NCBI GenBank assembly: GCA_015039465.1
Contig: MU130710.1
Coordinates: 1-64,000, forward strand
Direction of reading: 5' to 3'
Length of the DNA: 64,000 bases
DNA from: Phlegmacium glaucopus
Taxonomy: Eukaryota > Basidiomycota > Agaricomycetes > Agaricales > Cortinariaceae
Made by a program: the position numbers and the translations under genes
The notes under the pieces: generated by a model
Databases searched by the model: none
The model's input: the letters and a program-made list of their open reading frames with translations, nothing else
Told to the model about the DNA's origin: nothing
In this document: piece by piece, positions 22,710 to 32,963 of the stretch
How positions within the stretch are numbered: the first letter of the stretch is position 1
Layout: every line of letters starts with the position of its first letter

Positions 22710-23399
22710 CTAAGGAACTGTGTCTAATATGGTAGGCAAACCCTATGGGTTTTGCCCACCGGAGGGTATGGGTTATGGGTTACTGTGGACCTATGGGTTA
22801 TGGTATGCATTTCCCTGCGAACCAAGTCGGTGGACAGCTGGAGCTATGGGATATAAGGGGTTATGGGTTTTGAGAGGTATGGGTTAAGAGGGGTTCGACT
22901 GTAAAAAGTAGCAAAAGGCCTCTGTCGTCGCGTGAGCTCGACGCGACGATAATTCAAAGTCCGAAGATTACATAATGATTTTCTAGCACAGGTTTGGGGG
23001 CGCGGTAAAAACAGGACTAGGCCTAATCTGGCTTTCTTTATCTGAGAGGCACTGATCTGCCCAGCATGGGCAAGTGATGCAAGAACATAAGCAAGGTCAG
23101 GCCCAAGTGACAAAAGGCTCTGCATCCACCCATCCAGAAGATCTACATCCTGTATAGGAGTTGCGATTGCAGCTTCATTGGCTGTGCGTTTTTTTCCTTT
23201 CGACTTTCCCATGCTGACGTCAGGAAACCACTCCAAACGCTGACGACGCTGGGTTTGAAATGTATTACAAATCGTATTACATAATAGCGCAGAATGTGAA
23301 GCATCGTCAACCTTACTAAGGAGCTCAGCGCTAAATTTCGAGTTTCCAAGCGTAAGTACCGTTTAGCTGATGCGGTCCAAATCTCCTTCATCGAAGAAC

Positions 23400-24283
23400 T
23401 CGAAGGTGAAACTCCGAGTTGAGCTTTTTTTTTCCGTCAAGCTCATTCGTGATCATTGTGAGATTTCGTCGACATCTAAGACCGTGACTGACGAATTGGT
23501 TGAAATGGCCCAGCACTAGAAGAAAAAGACAAGGGTTCCAACCTCGAATCCGAGTCTTTGCTACCTGCCTCCACTATGAGAAAATAACGGAGGAGTAAAA
23601 AAGGACCCTTACGAACAGAGCCCAACAAATCATGAGGTATGCTTATTTACTCGTTTCAGCCACTCGTACAGTCATCCATCCCATGCAATGTCACCCCCAT
23701 GGAAATCTTCCACCTTGCGCATCATCTGCATCTCCTTATGGAGGGCTGCTATTCTGCGCCAATTGTCAAAGAAATCTTCCGGCCCGTGCACTCTATTGCT
23801 TCCAGAGAAGTCTTCCAGCTCATGCTCCAATCCGGCTAGGCCTCCACCAAAAGTCTTCCAGCTCGTGCCCCACCCCCAGGTCTCCACATATCTCCGAGCC
23901 CGGCCTGAAAAGAATTGAAGCCCCATTGTAGGATACTTTTGAACATGCCCGATTAGTTTCAATTTATGTTGCTTTTAATGATAAGTCTTGTTTTGAGACG
24001 AAGGTTTCTTTCTGATAACATTTTAAGTAAGCATGCGTTAAAGAAAACCAGGGCCTGAGTCGCGGGCAGGAGGTACAACAAAGGTTTTTTTTGGGGGGGA
24101 CTAAAAAAAAAGGAAATCAACAAGCGAAGAAAAGCAACGAGTAACGCAGCGGGCAATACTGGAAGTCTCAGCAACCAGCGTGGCATGTCCAAGGGGGGAA
24201 AAAAAGGCTGCGACGAAGCGACTCACTTATTTAAGTTATTGGCAATAAGCATATCAACTTCTGTTTCGTCGGAAGAGTGTTTA
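23400..24283. other. Intergenic, no supported gene
   Basis: This stretch holds a few imperfect copies of a motif like AAGTCTTCCAGCTCGTGC at about 23770-23870, which create overlapping frames on both strands, and homopolymer runs near 24090. Nothing recognisable is coded. Confidence 0.5.
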
Positions 24284-25113
24284 TTATTCTTGTTTTAAGT
24301 TGCGAGGTACTCGAGTCAGACGCAATGAAGTTTTCCATGATACGATAGCAAGCCAACAGAAGCATATGATAATCGTTAAAGATGTCAAAGATTCGACCAG
24401 GGGTAGATCTGAGATGGAGCCCAGAGGAACTGTTATTACATTCATATATGATAAATCCGCCTTGGCAGAAAGGAATTCTGGATGGGCAGGAATAGGAATA
24501 AAAATGTTTGGTGGGGCTTTGGGGAGGAATGCGGTAATATGTGGCGGTAATAATGCGGGAAGTTGAGTTGCATTGTCGACAAGTGTTGCTAAATCATGGG
24601 TGTCAATGAAAGAAAGAAAAAAGTAACAAAGATCAGCTCACGGGATGCTTTACATAGCAAGAATGCAATAGGCGCGTCGACTTGGACGTGCTCATACGGT
24701 TTCTCTGATCCAGATGTTAACGAAGGTGGTGCTGGGACTCCATAACGCAGATGCATCGGCAGCTCTACCGTGACATTCCACATCTGAGAAGAGGCTGAAG
24801 TCTCATGGCGCCTCCCATCGTCATGAATACTTGAAGGAAGCCTGACATTCAGCAAAACATCAGAACCTCGTTCTACCTCTCGCGACGCGTGTACAGGTTT
24901 TTCCAAATCGCGACTTCCCCAATGATGAAACGTGTAGGTATTGTTTCTTTGTGAGAGTTCGTGGGGGTCAACGAAAAGCAGCGGTGGGAGTTTGAAATAG
25001 AGATGAAGAGAACATTGTGCAAGAGATGATGAACCAGGTGAGAGGTGGACGAGGTTGGTTGAGATTGGATGAAATCCTTGGCTGGGGGAGATGTTTGTGG
25101 TGATGTAGGACAT
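24284..25113 (-). CDS. PIGX: PIG-X / Pbn1-type subunit of GPI mannosyltransferase I
   Basis: An ER membrane protein that stabilises the first GPI mannosyltransferase (PIG-M/Gpi14). Exon 1 (ATG 25111-25113) has the family landmarks: LHLYFKLPPLLFVDPHELSQ, then RDLEKPVHA, and ELPMHLRYGVP. One intron (gtgagctg ... gatttag) follows LLCKASP. Exon 2 reads LVDNATQLPALLPPHITAFL and contains a transmembrane helix SLTIIICFCWLAIVSW near the C-terminus before a short basic tail, ending at TAA 24284-24286. The lumenal beta-domain followed by one C-terminal membrane span is the expected topology. Confidence 0.85.
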
Positions 25114-25364
25114 TTTAACCTGTGCTGGTGGAATGGTGCCGAGCTAGACCTTCCGAGTTATACAAGAATAAATAAGGTCATAGCTTCAAACTCATTTGCA
25201 CGAGCGGCTACTAGTACCAAACTAGTACTACACCGGGTGGCACATCTACACGACGCGCACACAATCCAGAAAGTCCTGACATTGAATGCATATCTTATAA
25301 GTTAATACTCTCTCTCAAACTTATCTAAATTCTCAAACAATTGACCCATGCATGTTGCAGAACT
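25114..25364. promoter_or_regulatory. Shared upstream region of PIGX and the RING-CH gene
   Basis: The two start codons are only 251 bp apart and point away from each other, so this stretch must hold both promoters. No specific element is identified. Confidence 0.5.
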
Positions 25365-27216
25365 ATGGTTGATAACAGCACAATCATGAACACACGAATT
25401 CCAACAGTAAACGACCTGCGTGTACGGTTGTTCCCCCCTCCTTTTCTTTATTTACTCGCTAAAAGTCGAAATACAGGTCAAACTTTGTTACATTTGTAGA
25501 GAGGAAGAACATTATGGCAATCGTTCGTACTTCTTTTTGAAACGGGATTGCTATAACTCATTCCTGATATCTTTTAGCACCAGAAGACCCACCCCGAAAA
25601 TGGACGCATCCATGTACCTGCACACTAGTTGCCCACGAGCAATGTCTGCTCAAATGGATACAAACATCGCAGGGAAACGCCTCGCGCGCACCTAATGCCC
25701 TCAAGTGTCCTCAGTGTGGAACAACATACCAATTGGAAAGTAATAAACCCATCATACTACGTGTATTTTCTGCCGGAAACAGGATTTTTCAACAGTTGGG
25801 ACGATATTTCACTGTGATTGGCACACTGTCAGTCATAGGTGTGGTAGGCACGAGTACGTGTCCTCATTTCCCTCGCCATTATATTCTAGCTGATCGAGTC
25901 GAATATGAAAATTTCATTTAGGTGTGTACGTTTGCCTAACTGCATATGGTCTCTGGGCTGTACAGAAATTCATTGGGACAGAGTGAGTTATTTTGAAAAC
26001 TTTCCGACAAGTATGGCAGATTTTATAATATTTTCTCCCCAACCCCAGGATGTTTGACATGATATTGACAAATGATCCATCAAATTGGCCATGGTCAGCT
26101 TACATCAATCTTCCTCTCCTCCCGATCAGTCTTGTTTCCTCCCGATTTCAAGCATCCAGCCTGCTTATTCCATTACTTCTCATCTGGCCACCTGCAAGTT
26201 CAGGACCTGTTGGCGAGCAAGGCCGACGCCTATTTGAATACTGGTCCAAACCAGAAAATGCTGCTCGTTTATCCCAAATGAAGTTCAACCCAACACATAG
26301 CTGGCCACCTCCACCATTAATCTTGGGTGTCATTGGTCTTCCCGTGATACGTGTTTTCTATCACAGATTTTACGCCCGTCTATATTTGAAGTGCATGGGT
26401 ACCCCTCTCCCACCTCCACGAAGAGTGAGAACAATGAATTTCAATGAAGGACCATTCGTGATTCGTATACGTGCTGATGGACAAGAGCAAAATCCGAATG
26501 TCGAACTACAGCAGCAGCAGCAGCAGCCACCTCAAGCTGCAGCTGCAGGTGAAGACCCAGACCCTAACGCAGCAGCAGCTGAAGCCGCCGAACAACTCAT
26601 CGAGATCAACGCTGCTTCCCTTGGACGACGAATCGGAGGTGCTCTCATCATCCCTGCTATCTCTTCCTTCATGGGCAACCTCCTCTTCCGCCTCTCCAAA
26701 CACTCAAGCATACTACGTTCATTCCTCGGCATCCGCCCGCAAAGGGTAAGTTGGGACACGTTGCCACCTTGGGGTCTTCGTTCTCGACTGGGATTGATTG
26801 GTATTGATAAGGGGTGGAACGATCTAAATCTATATCAAAAAGCGACGATGGGCTTTCAACTTTTTGTTAACACTTTTTCGAGTGGGTCGAGGACGTATGT
26901 GGATTCTGATCCTGTGTGGTGGGTGTTTCTTTTCTTGGATTTGAATTTGGGGAGGGATCTGATGATTGGATTTATTCATGTATAGGTGGCGGAATGCTGT
27001 TGGATTTGGACTTTTCATCGTGGTATGTATCTATTGTGTTCAAGTCACAACCTTTTTTTTTGAACCCTAGATTATTTGCTGTAGGTGAAAGATTGTGTTC
27101 AACTATTACATCTATGGCTTGCTAAGCGCGAGCTGGAGTCCCGTCGGGTGAAGGATCGAGACTTCAAGGGGGTTGATATTCGGGAACTTGATTTGTTGCC
27201 CTCATTTTACCGTTGA
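25365..27216 (+). CDS. Membrane-bound RING-CH (MARCH-like) E3 ubiquitin ligase
   Basis: Predicted E3 ligase in an internal membrane. Seven exons read from ATG 25365 (MVDNSTIMNTRIPTVND). The RING-CH domain is at residues 23-81: C23, C26, C47, C49, H54, C57, C78, C81 in the C4HC3 order, with CTLVAHEQCLLKWIQ as the central part. Hydrophobic segments follow (FTVIGTLSVIGVVGT, VCLTAYGLWAVQKF, ALIIPAISSFMGNLLF). A CAG run codes QQQQQQQ before an Ala/Glu-rich linker. The last exons read FGLFIVVKDCVQLLHLWLA and end LDLLPSFYR at TGA 27214-27216. The domain plus multiple spans recalls mitochondrial or ER MARCH5-like ligases. Confidence 0.85.
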
Positions 27217-27522
27217 TAAAACCACCTAGTTGTACATAATAATATTCTTGGAGATGTATACAATGTAATCGCATTCAAAGCATTTTCAGACCGAGTAGAG
27301 GTGAAAAAATAAGCCATCAAAGGCATATAAGCATGTATTGGACGACTATTACTAGACGACAAGGCATATGTATATCAATCAAAGGAAAAGACATGCATCA
27401 CGAATAAAGCTCAACATAGGGCACGAGACGCTTTTTAGTTTCAAGTCAAAGGAAAAGAGAAAGGATGGCAAACGAAAACGAAAAGAAAGAGCCAACGCGT
27501 ATTAAAAACGAGAAATTGTGAC

Positions 27523-28551
27523 TTAATGATCATAGGGAGGGGTCTGAGCCCGATCTTTTTCTCTGTCGTCCTTCTTGTCATTTTCGATTGGAGGAGTTCG
27601 TGCACGGTCGCGGTCGCGGTCATCTCTTCTGCGATCGGGGGTTGGGCTCCTCCTCCTGTCCGGGGATCTGCTTCTCCTCTTCCTTTCACGATCATCTCTT
27701 TCCCTGTCCCTATCCCTGTCCTTATCGTCTCTCTCAGATCGTCTACGTGGACTGCGAGAACGCTCGCGATCACGGCCAGAGCGATGAGCAGGCGGCGGGG
27801 GTGGAGTACGCCTGTCGTAGCGCCAAACGGAGGAAGGCGGATTCTTGGCCCACTAAAAACGTTTCTCGTTAGCCAGAATTATATATGTCATAGGTTCGAC
27901 TTATTACCTGAATACTTAAACGAGATCCTTCGAAGTATCTTCCATGCCTAACAAACAGCAAAAGCATTTCAAACCATTCTCTTGGAAAAAAAAACGATGA
28001 AGACATACATGTCATAGTAAGCGTCTTCAGCATCACGCCTGCTTCGGAATTCCACAAATGCATAACTACGTTATCGAAGGGTCTTTTTGAGCGATCGTGT
28101 TCTCTCGAGGTGATTGAAAAAGCGCGGCAAGGTATTATTTTATCGACGATGACGCGACGCGCATGCAAGTGGGTAAATAGATAGAGTAAAATCGAATCGA
28201 CCGGTGCACAAGGAGGTCCACAGCACAGAAATGCCATTCTCAAAAAGACGACGCTCGACGGTTGGGGTTCGATTCGACCTCGACCTCGAACGGTTTTTGA
28301 CTCCGACTTCGACTAGCGCGGCAAAAACGAGGAAAAATTAAAGTTGCAGGGAAATACTTACGGATTGTGACTAGCGTGAGGGTTGCGAGGAGCAGGGACA
28401 TCGCAGCGAACTAACTGACCAAATCTGTTGTATGGTTTTTTTTAGTTGTATGATTGTGAATTTGGTGAATTGCTGACCTTTCGAATTCGTACGCGAGGTC
28501 GCGAGCACGAGTTGCTGGGTGAAATCCGCTGACGAAAAGAATGCGAGCCAT
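27523..28551 (-). CDS. SR-type splicing factor (one RRM plus RS tail)
   Basis: Binds pre-mRNA and promotes splice-site use in the nucleus. ATG is at 28549-28551. The RRM is made from four exons: ILFVSGFHPATRARDLAYEF, FGQLVRCDVPAPRN, YAFVEFRSRRDAEDAYYDM and HGRYFEGSRLSIQWAKNP, close to the Srp1-like pattern with RNP-2 and RNP-1 equivalents. The last exon is an Arg/Asp/Ser-rich tail (SPRRRSERDDKDRDRDRDRE) ending RAQTPPYDH at TAA 27523-27525. Intron 2 is about 310 nt, far longer than the 50-60-nt introns around it, and contains an open minus-strand frame with an ATG. Confidence 0.88.
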
Positions 28552-28758
28552 AATGAAAGTTGAGTTCAAGTTTGAGAAACGTAAGAATTATGTGGTTAAA
28601 AAGGAGCCTTAGAAAATTTGGTCTTGTTTGGTTTGTGGCAACGCAACATTGTCTTTTTGGTTTTCAACTCGTTTGTGGAGGTAAGCTGAACAACCTCTAC
28701 GGTAATCTTTTACTTGACATATTCTAATGAATTTATAGATGATATCCTAACTATTCGT
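28552..28758. promoter_or_regulatory. Shared upstream region of the SR and PPR-like genes
   Basis: Divergent start codons lie about 207 bp apart. No defined element is identified. Confidence 0.45.
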
Positions 28759-31140
28759 ATGAAAAAATTTGTGTTGCAACTGGCAAACAATTCAATACGT
28801 CTCTTCTCGACCACAAATATTCTCAGAGAATCGTCACGTCCTGTTAGAACCAGGCAATACATAGAAAATTTCTATAGGCAAAGTCACGATCCTATATGGC
28901 GCCTAGTCGACATCCTACAAACCTCTGGCGGTCGTAGCGAGGTCACAGAAGCCCTGCAGAAAACCAATATCTCCATTCAAGAATTTGGCCATTGGGTGCC
29001 AGTAATCTCCCAGCATGACATTGCATCTGCTGTCCTAAAATTACAAGAAATTGGAGGTTCTTCTACGTCTCCGGGGATCCATCGACAAGATACAGACGTT
29101 GGTTCGCCACCTGCCATTCCTATCCCCTCATGGGTGGTCCTCTATCTAGTCGGATTTAAAGTACGAACTCCAGCTCATGCAAAGGGACCGTTGTTGGATA
29201 TCCTTTACGGCCATCTCCATAAAGCCCCGACTTCTATTCAAGGTCCACTTCTCATTTTGGCGCTTTCTCATCTTGCAAGATTTAACATCTTGATTCCTAT
29301 TCGACATATTGTCGACACATTCCTTAACACTACTCTTCTTGATCCTCATCGCCAATTCAACCTCTTTCTGCAGACGTTATCTTCTATCCCCTATAGGTCT
29401 GTGGATAATGCCAATAACGTAGTCGCTATCCTCAAAGCCATGGAAGCACGTCAACTCAAGCTTCGATCTGCAACTTATGATGCGTTGCTCAACGACCGTT
29501 TCGTAACACTCCAATTGACCAAGTTCTTGCAAGCACGAATGGTACAGGAGGGGTTTGTACCGACAGCCTCCCATCTAGAAGCATACCTCCGTGTTTTCGC
29601 AAACAATGGAGCCATCCACGACGCTCAGAAGTATCACGAGGCTATACATTCTACTCCAACTCCGACAGGAGACGATGGAGACGAACCCATTCACGTATCC
29701 AAAAATCCGCAATATCGGGCCAATACCCTTCTTCTAGGTGCACATGACGACCGTGCCTCTGCATTCAACTTCCTTCGTACTCTGATGGAGCAGAAAACTC
29801 CATCTGCCAAGGAGCCTCTAACGCCGCACCCTTTACCTCATCGTCGTGAAGTTCGCTTCCTTCACAAACCAAAGTCCGATATCTACGATCAAACTGCCGC
29901 CTTGCACGTTGCAGCCAAAGATTTAACCACATCTACCCATCGACTTATCCGACTCTTCGTCAAGTTGACTTCAAGACCTACCATCGCCACCCACACCGTC
30001 CTTATCCGAGGTCTCCTCTTTCGCAAGGAATTTGCCAGAGCGGAAATTTCCTGGTCAAGACTTTTAAAAACAGGACTTAGTATTGATAAAGAGGCGCTGA
30101 CGACTGGCGTACAGGCATTGACACGAAATGGGAAACCGCATGCAGCATTCTTGCTATTGGAAAAATACGCCTTGAAACCAACTGATGACGATTCCTCTTC
30201 CGAAACTTCAATTCTACATCCCCCGGTGGTCATAAACGCTATATCCATGAACGAGTTCCTTGTTTCTCTTAAACGGATAAGCAGACCTGATGCTGTATTC
30301 AAATTTTGGGATTACATGGGAGTACTGTATGGGACAGAACCTAATACTCAGACGCTTTCCATTTTGCTTCAATCAGCGAGATTGGCATGTAGGATGGACG
30401 ACACGATCTCAGGTGCTTTGGCCCAGATGGGGCTTATCAATCCGTTCAGGAGACGCAAAGTCTATCGACCCAATCAATCTCGAGAAGAAGCTGTTGATGC
30501 AATCCTGACAGTACTTGGGCATCCTAGTCGTGGCGGGCTCAGGAGATATAATTCTGGGATATGGAAGGATCAGCTTCCACTAGAAGCGGCACGAAAGATT
30601 TTCCTTCAAGCACTATTCGGGAACGACCCTGATAGGCGTCTCCTCTCCGTCGAACCCCCTGCTAATGCCATGCGAGCCTCCTATGACAGTGACGCCTCCT
30701 CTGATTCTGGGATAGGCCTCATACCCCACATCAGCCCTAAAAAATACGTATTTACACCACCTCCCGATCTTTTCACCGCCGATGGGAAAAGTCACTACCC
30801 CCAGATCGTAGTTGCTAACGCCAACTGCTTCAACTATATTACCCTACTAGGAGTCACCGGCAGCGGACGAGCAGCTGAGATCCCATTAGTTCTAGCATGG
30901 ATGAAAGAACTTCGTATCCAACCCTCGGATTCAACGCTTGCAGTTGCGTTGGTGTTTTGGGCAGAGGTGGGTGTTCAAGCGCCGTTGGTTGAAAAGTGGA
31001 CTGGAGGACCAGAGAACAATGAGTACACGAAATTGGTGGATTGGATTAGAGATTGGGTTGGAGAGAAAAGGCTGCCTCATGCGAGGATGTTGTACAAGTG
31101 GCAGGGTATTGTGAAGAAAATGAGAGAGACAGGCATATGA
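28759..31140 (+). CDS. Mitochondrial PPR-like (helical repeat) protein, intronless
   Basis: One exon of about 793 residues. I prefer the Met at 28759 over the in-frame Met at 28714 because MKKFVLQLANNSIRLFSTTN is a good mitochondrial targeting peptide with a typical RLFSTT cleavage region. The body is built of paired helices in the style of pentatricopeptide repeats, for example NNVVAILKAMEARQLKLRSA, TYDALLNDRFVTLQLTKFLQ, ATHTVLIRGLLFRKEFARAE and LVLAWMKELRIQPSDSTLAV. Probably acts on organelle RNA or translation; the target cannot be inferred. Lack of introns is unusual among its neighbours. Confidence 0.75.
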   Translation: MKKFVLQLANNSIRLFSTTNILRESSRPVRTRQYIENFYRQSHDPIWRLVDILQTSGGRSEVTEALQKTNISIQEFGHWVPVISQHDIASAVLKLQEIGGSSTSPGIHRQDTDVGSPPAIPIPSWVVLYLVGFKVRTPAHAKGPLLDILYGHLHKAPTSIQGPLLILALSHLARFNILIPIRHIVDTFLNTTLLDPHRQFNLFLQTLSSIPYRSVDNANNVVAILKAMEARQLKLRSATYDALLNDRFVTLQLTKFLQARMVQEGFVPTASHLEAYLRVFANNGAIHDAQKYHEAIHSTPTPTGDDGDEPIHVSKNPQYRANTLLLGAHDDRASAFNFLRTLMEQKTPSAKEPLTPHPLPHRREVRFLHKPKSDIYDQTAALHVAAKDLTTSTHRLIRLFVKLTSRPTIATHTVLIRGLLFRKEFARAEISWSRLLKTGLSIDKEALTTGVQALTRNGKPHAAFLLLEKYALKPTDDDSSSETSILHPPVVINAISMNEFLVSLKRISRPDAVFKFWDYMGVLYGTEPNTQTLSILLQSARLACRMDDTISGALAQMGLINPFRRRKVYRPNQSREEAVDAILTVLGHPSRGGLRRYNSGIWKDQLPLEAARKIFLQALFGNDPDRRLLSVEPPANAMRASYDSDASSDSGIGLIPHISPKKYVFTPPPDLFTADGKSHYPQIVVANANCFNYITLLGVTGSGRAAEIPLVLAWMKELRIQPSDSTLAVALVFWAEVGVQAPLVEKWTGGPENNEYTKLVDWIRDWVGEKRLPHARMLYKWQGIVKKMRETGI

Positions 31141-31305
31141 TAAGTCAGGAGCTCGAGTTAGATAATAGAGGGAATATTTTGTCCATTCCATTAATACAAA
31201 CTCGAGATCGTTTGTAAACCCTTTACACAAATGTACATAGTTACAGTTATATTTAACCCCGGTTCATCTTCTATTCTGTGAAAGATAAGGATGTACGGAC
31301 CCGAA

Positions 31306-32282
31306 TCAGGTACGTTTCGCAAGCTGTGCTTTCTTCCTTGCCTCGGCTTCCTCAGCCTTGGCTACAGGACGAGTCAGTACCGAGTCAGGTTCAGAACTGA
31401 AAGTCGTGGACGAGTGCATGCTTACCTTCAGCTTCAGCTTTCCTCTTGGCTTGCGCAGCTTCACGCTCAGCACGAATCTTAGCAAGTCGGCTGAGGTCTG
31501 CCTTAGCCTCGTCCGTCTTTCCCTGCACATGTAGCTAAAGAGAGTTAAATGATTAATAGTCACAATGCCTATCACTAGATAGAGCTAACCTTCCAATATC
31601 TATCTTTTGCTTCTTGTTTCTCCTTCTGCTCCCTAAGGGGAAAAAATGAGGATTTTAAGAATCGGGTGGGTACCAATTATCCTAGCGTACCTTTCACGTC
31701 TTGACAGTTCTCTAGGAGTATTGAGGTCGGAAATGTTCATTTTTTGCTGAACATGGTTTGGGTTGATCAAATCAGGATCCTCCTCCTCTGCTTTTTTCTG
31801 TTTTTCTGCTGCTTCTTTCTTCTTTAGATCGCGTTTTTCTATACGAGTGAGCTCTGGTTGTGCAGGCGTTGCAGAGGTTCCTTCTTCCTCTTCGGACGAT
31901 TCTTCAGATGAATCCTCCTCCGATGAGTCCTCTGAACTTTCCTCTGAATCATCGTCGGCTTCTCCCCTGATATATAAAGTTCAGATTGGGAATCCATAGT
32001 TGAAAAAAAAAATAACGATCGCGATACGAGAGCGCACGCGATCAACTGGGTCCAAAACTCACCTATTTGCCCTCCTCTCTTTCTCTCCACCATCTTCCAT
32101 ACTCATGTGCTTGCTGTGATGTTTACTCGTTGAGCTCTGGATTATAGTAGATCATTGAATATATTACCTAAAATGTCGACCACCACCACGAGAAACCTTT
32201 GCCAATTTTCCTAGAATTTATTATTAGTATTTGATCTTTCTATAAAAGATCAAAATTTACTCGTACCTTTTCCTCGGACCAT
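31306..32282 (-). CDS. PDAP1: PP28/PDAP1 family phosphoprotein
   Basis: Small acidic/basic protein of the casein-kinase-substrate PP28 family. The gene has several short introns. ATG 32280-32282 begins MVRGKGKLAKVSRGGGRHF, then SKHMSMEDGG. An acidic Ser/Glu tract with CK2-type sites (SSEEDSSEESSEEEE) follows. The conserved core is KKAEEEDPDLINPNHVQQK, MNISDLNTPRELSRRER and AKDRYWKLHVQGKTDEAKAD, LSRLAKIRAEREAAQAKRK. It ends AQLAKRT at TGA 31306-31308. The order of glycine-rich basic start, acidic tract, NPN segment, ELSRRER and helical end matches the family. Confidence 0.88.
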
Positions 32283-32452
32283 GATAAGTAATAACTTTGT
32301 TTAGCTGTGTCAATGAACTTAGGACGGACGTCAGATGTAGAGGAGAGGCACCAGGTCTTGAGTCAGTGATTTAATAGGTCGAATTAGGACCGGAGTTTGA
32401 AAGTTGCCTTTGTATCCAAATCCGCCCTTACCCCTGCTACATACCTTGGACA
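32283..32452. promoter_or_regulatory. Shared upstream region of PDAP1 and NDUFA6 genes
   Basis: Only 170 bp separate the divergent start codons. A bidirectional promoter is likely. Confidence 0.5.
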
Positions 32453-32963
32453 ATGACAACAATACCCGCTCGTTTAGCAACGCTCACAAGGACGTCGCCT
32501 AGCACAACAGAAGCTCGGAAGCGTGTATTGTCATTATACCGAGAGTGGTATCGTTCTGTTAGTTTTGTGTTGTATTTCATTGGAAACAAAAACACTCACG
32601 TACAATTTTTAGGCTCCTGAAATCGTTGCTCTTTATACATTGAGTGTACCTCCAGCTTATGTACGGCACGCGATACGACAACGATTCGAGAGGAATCGAA
32701 ATGTTACGGACCCACGCGCCATTGATGTGTTGTTGTTAAAGGGGAGACAAGATTATCAAGAGACGATGAATGTTTGGAAGCAGCTGGATCATATAGAGGG
32801 TATTCTTTTGCAGCCTCAAGATAGGCCTCAAAGAACATTCTTGCAGAAGTTTTATGAAGGTGAGTTTATCACCCTTCGTATATCAAATTGTGTGTGGTTT
32901 TTACTTAAATGCTTTATAGGCCGGGATGAGCAGGCTGTCATTCCAGCTGCTTCTGGGGTGTAG
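32453..32963 (+). CDS. NDUFA6: Complex I subunit NDUFA6 (LYR protein)
   Basis: Accessory subunit of mitochondrial NADH:ubiquinone oxidoreductase that binds acyl carrier protein. Three exons: MTTIPARLATLTRTSPSTTE, the LYR motif RVLSLYREWYRSAPEIVALY, then VPPAYVRHAIRQRFERNRNV, DPRAIDVLLLKGRQDYQETM, NVWKQLDHIEGILL and a final exon ending at TAG 32961-32963. The length of about 130 residues and motif order fit the family. The introns begin gttagt and gtgagt. Confidence 0.92.

Larger units (their letters stand above)
20070..22901 (-). mobile_element. pogo/Tigger-like (Tc1-mariner) element with TA duplication
   Basis: The terminal inverted repeat CAGTCGAACCCCTCTTAACC is perfect at both ends and extends to CCATACC. 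TA flanks both sides (20068-20069, 22902-22903). Subterminal CTATGGGTTATG motifs repeat at both ends. Without the nested hAT element it is about 890 bp. It has no transposase, only the 105-residue frame listed separately. Confidence 0.88.
19652..23018. mobile_element. Outer insertion with 11-bp duplication and 62-bp inverted repeats
   Basis: AGGCCTAATCT flanks the segment at 19641-19651 and 23019-23029. Deleting the segment and one copy restores an open host frame. Inverted repeats of 62 bp, about 85-90% alike by eye, lie at 19714-19775 and 22957-23018 (core GCGCCCCCAAACC, GTGCTAGAAAAT, TTATGTAATCTT). An 11-bp duplication suits a Mutator-like element. The left inverted repeat is 62 nt inside the junction, which is odd. 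Only about 530 bp belong to this element; the rest is nested. The minus-strand frame LPRPQTCARKSLCNLR is repeat sequence. Confidence 0.7.
18399..23212 (-). pseudogene. Agaricomycete hypothetical gene disrupted by nested transposons
   Basis: The 5' exon starts at MGKSKGKKRTANEAA (ATG 23210-23212; an open in-frame stretch lies further upstream, so the true start may be earlier) and runs to SQIKKARLGL. The frame resumes at 19651 as RLGLPSFSYAKWSELAPTF after removing the 3.37-kb insertion and one 11-bp repeat copy. Later exons, joined by short introns, read YIIPIVGLFQGRIIDKPEHP, LIQLFMIGGILFFVVEMKL, HGLLTDLQTFHFYSYDQ and VTNKVFTVVLFAYVEGL, then a last block WELALDFARQCLNKFQEPV to TAA at 18399. 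One intron (18849-18897) appears to use a GC donor. The 3' end beyond 18700 is uncertain. I recognise the style of an expanded mushroom family of unknown function. Confidence 0.6.

Noticed and set aside
23455..23560. Possible tRNA (TTCCAACCTCGAATCC near 23535 and TGGCCCAGCAC upstream)
   Set aside because: The boxes do not fit the consensus and no cloverleaf forms.
27441..27951. Frames opposite and out of phase with the SR gene's RS region
   Set aside because: The simple Arg/Asp/Ser codon repeat leaves other frames open; only one frame joins the RRM exons.
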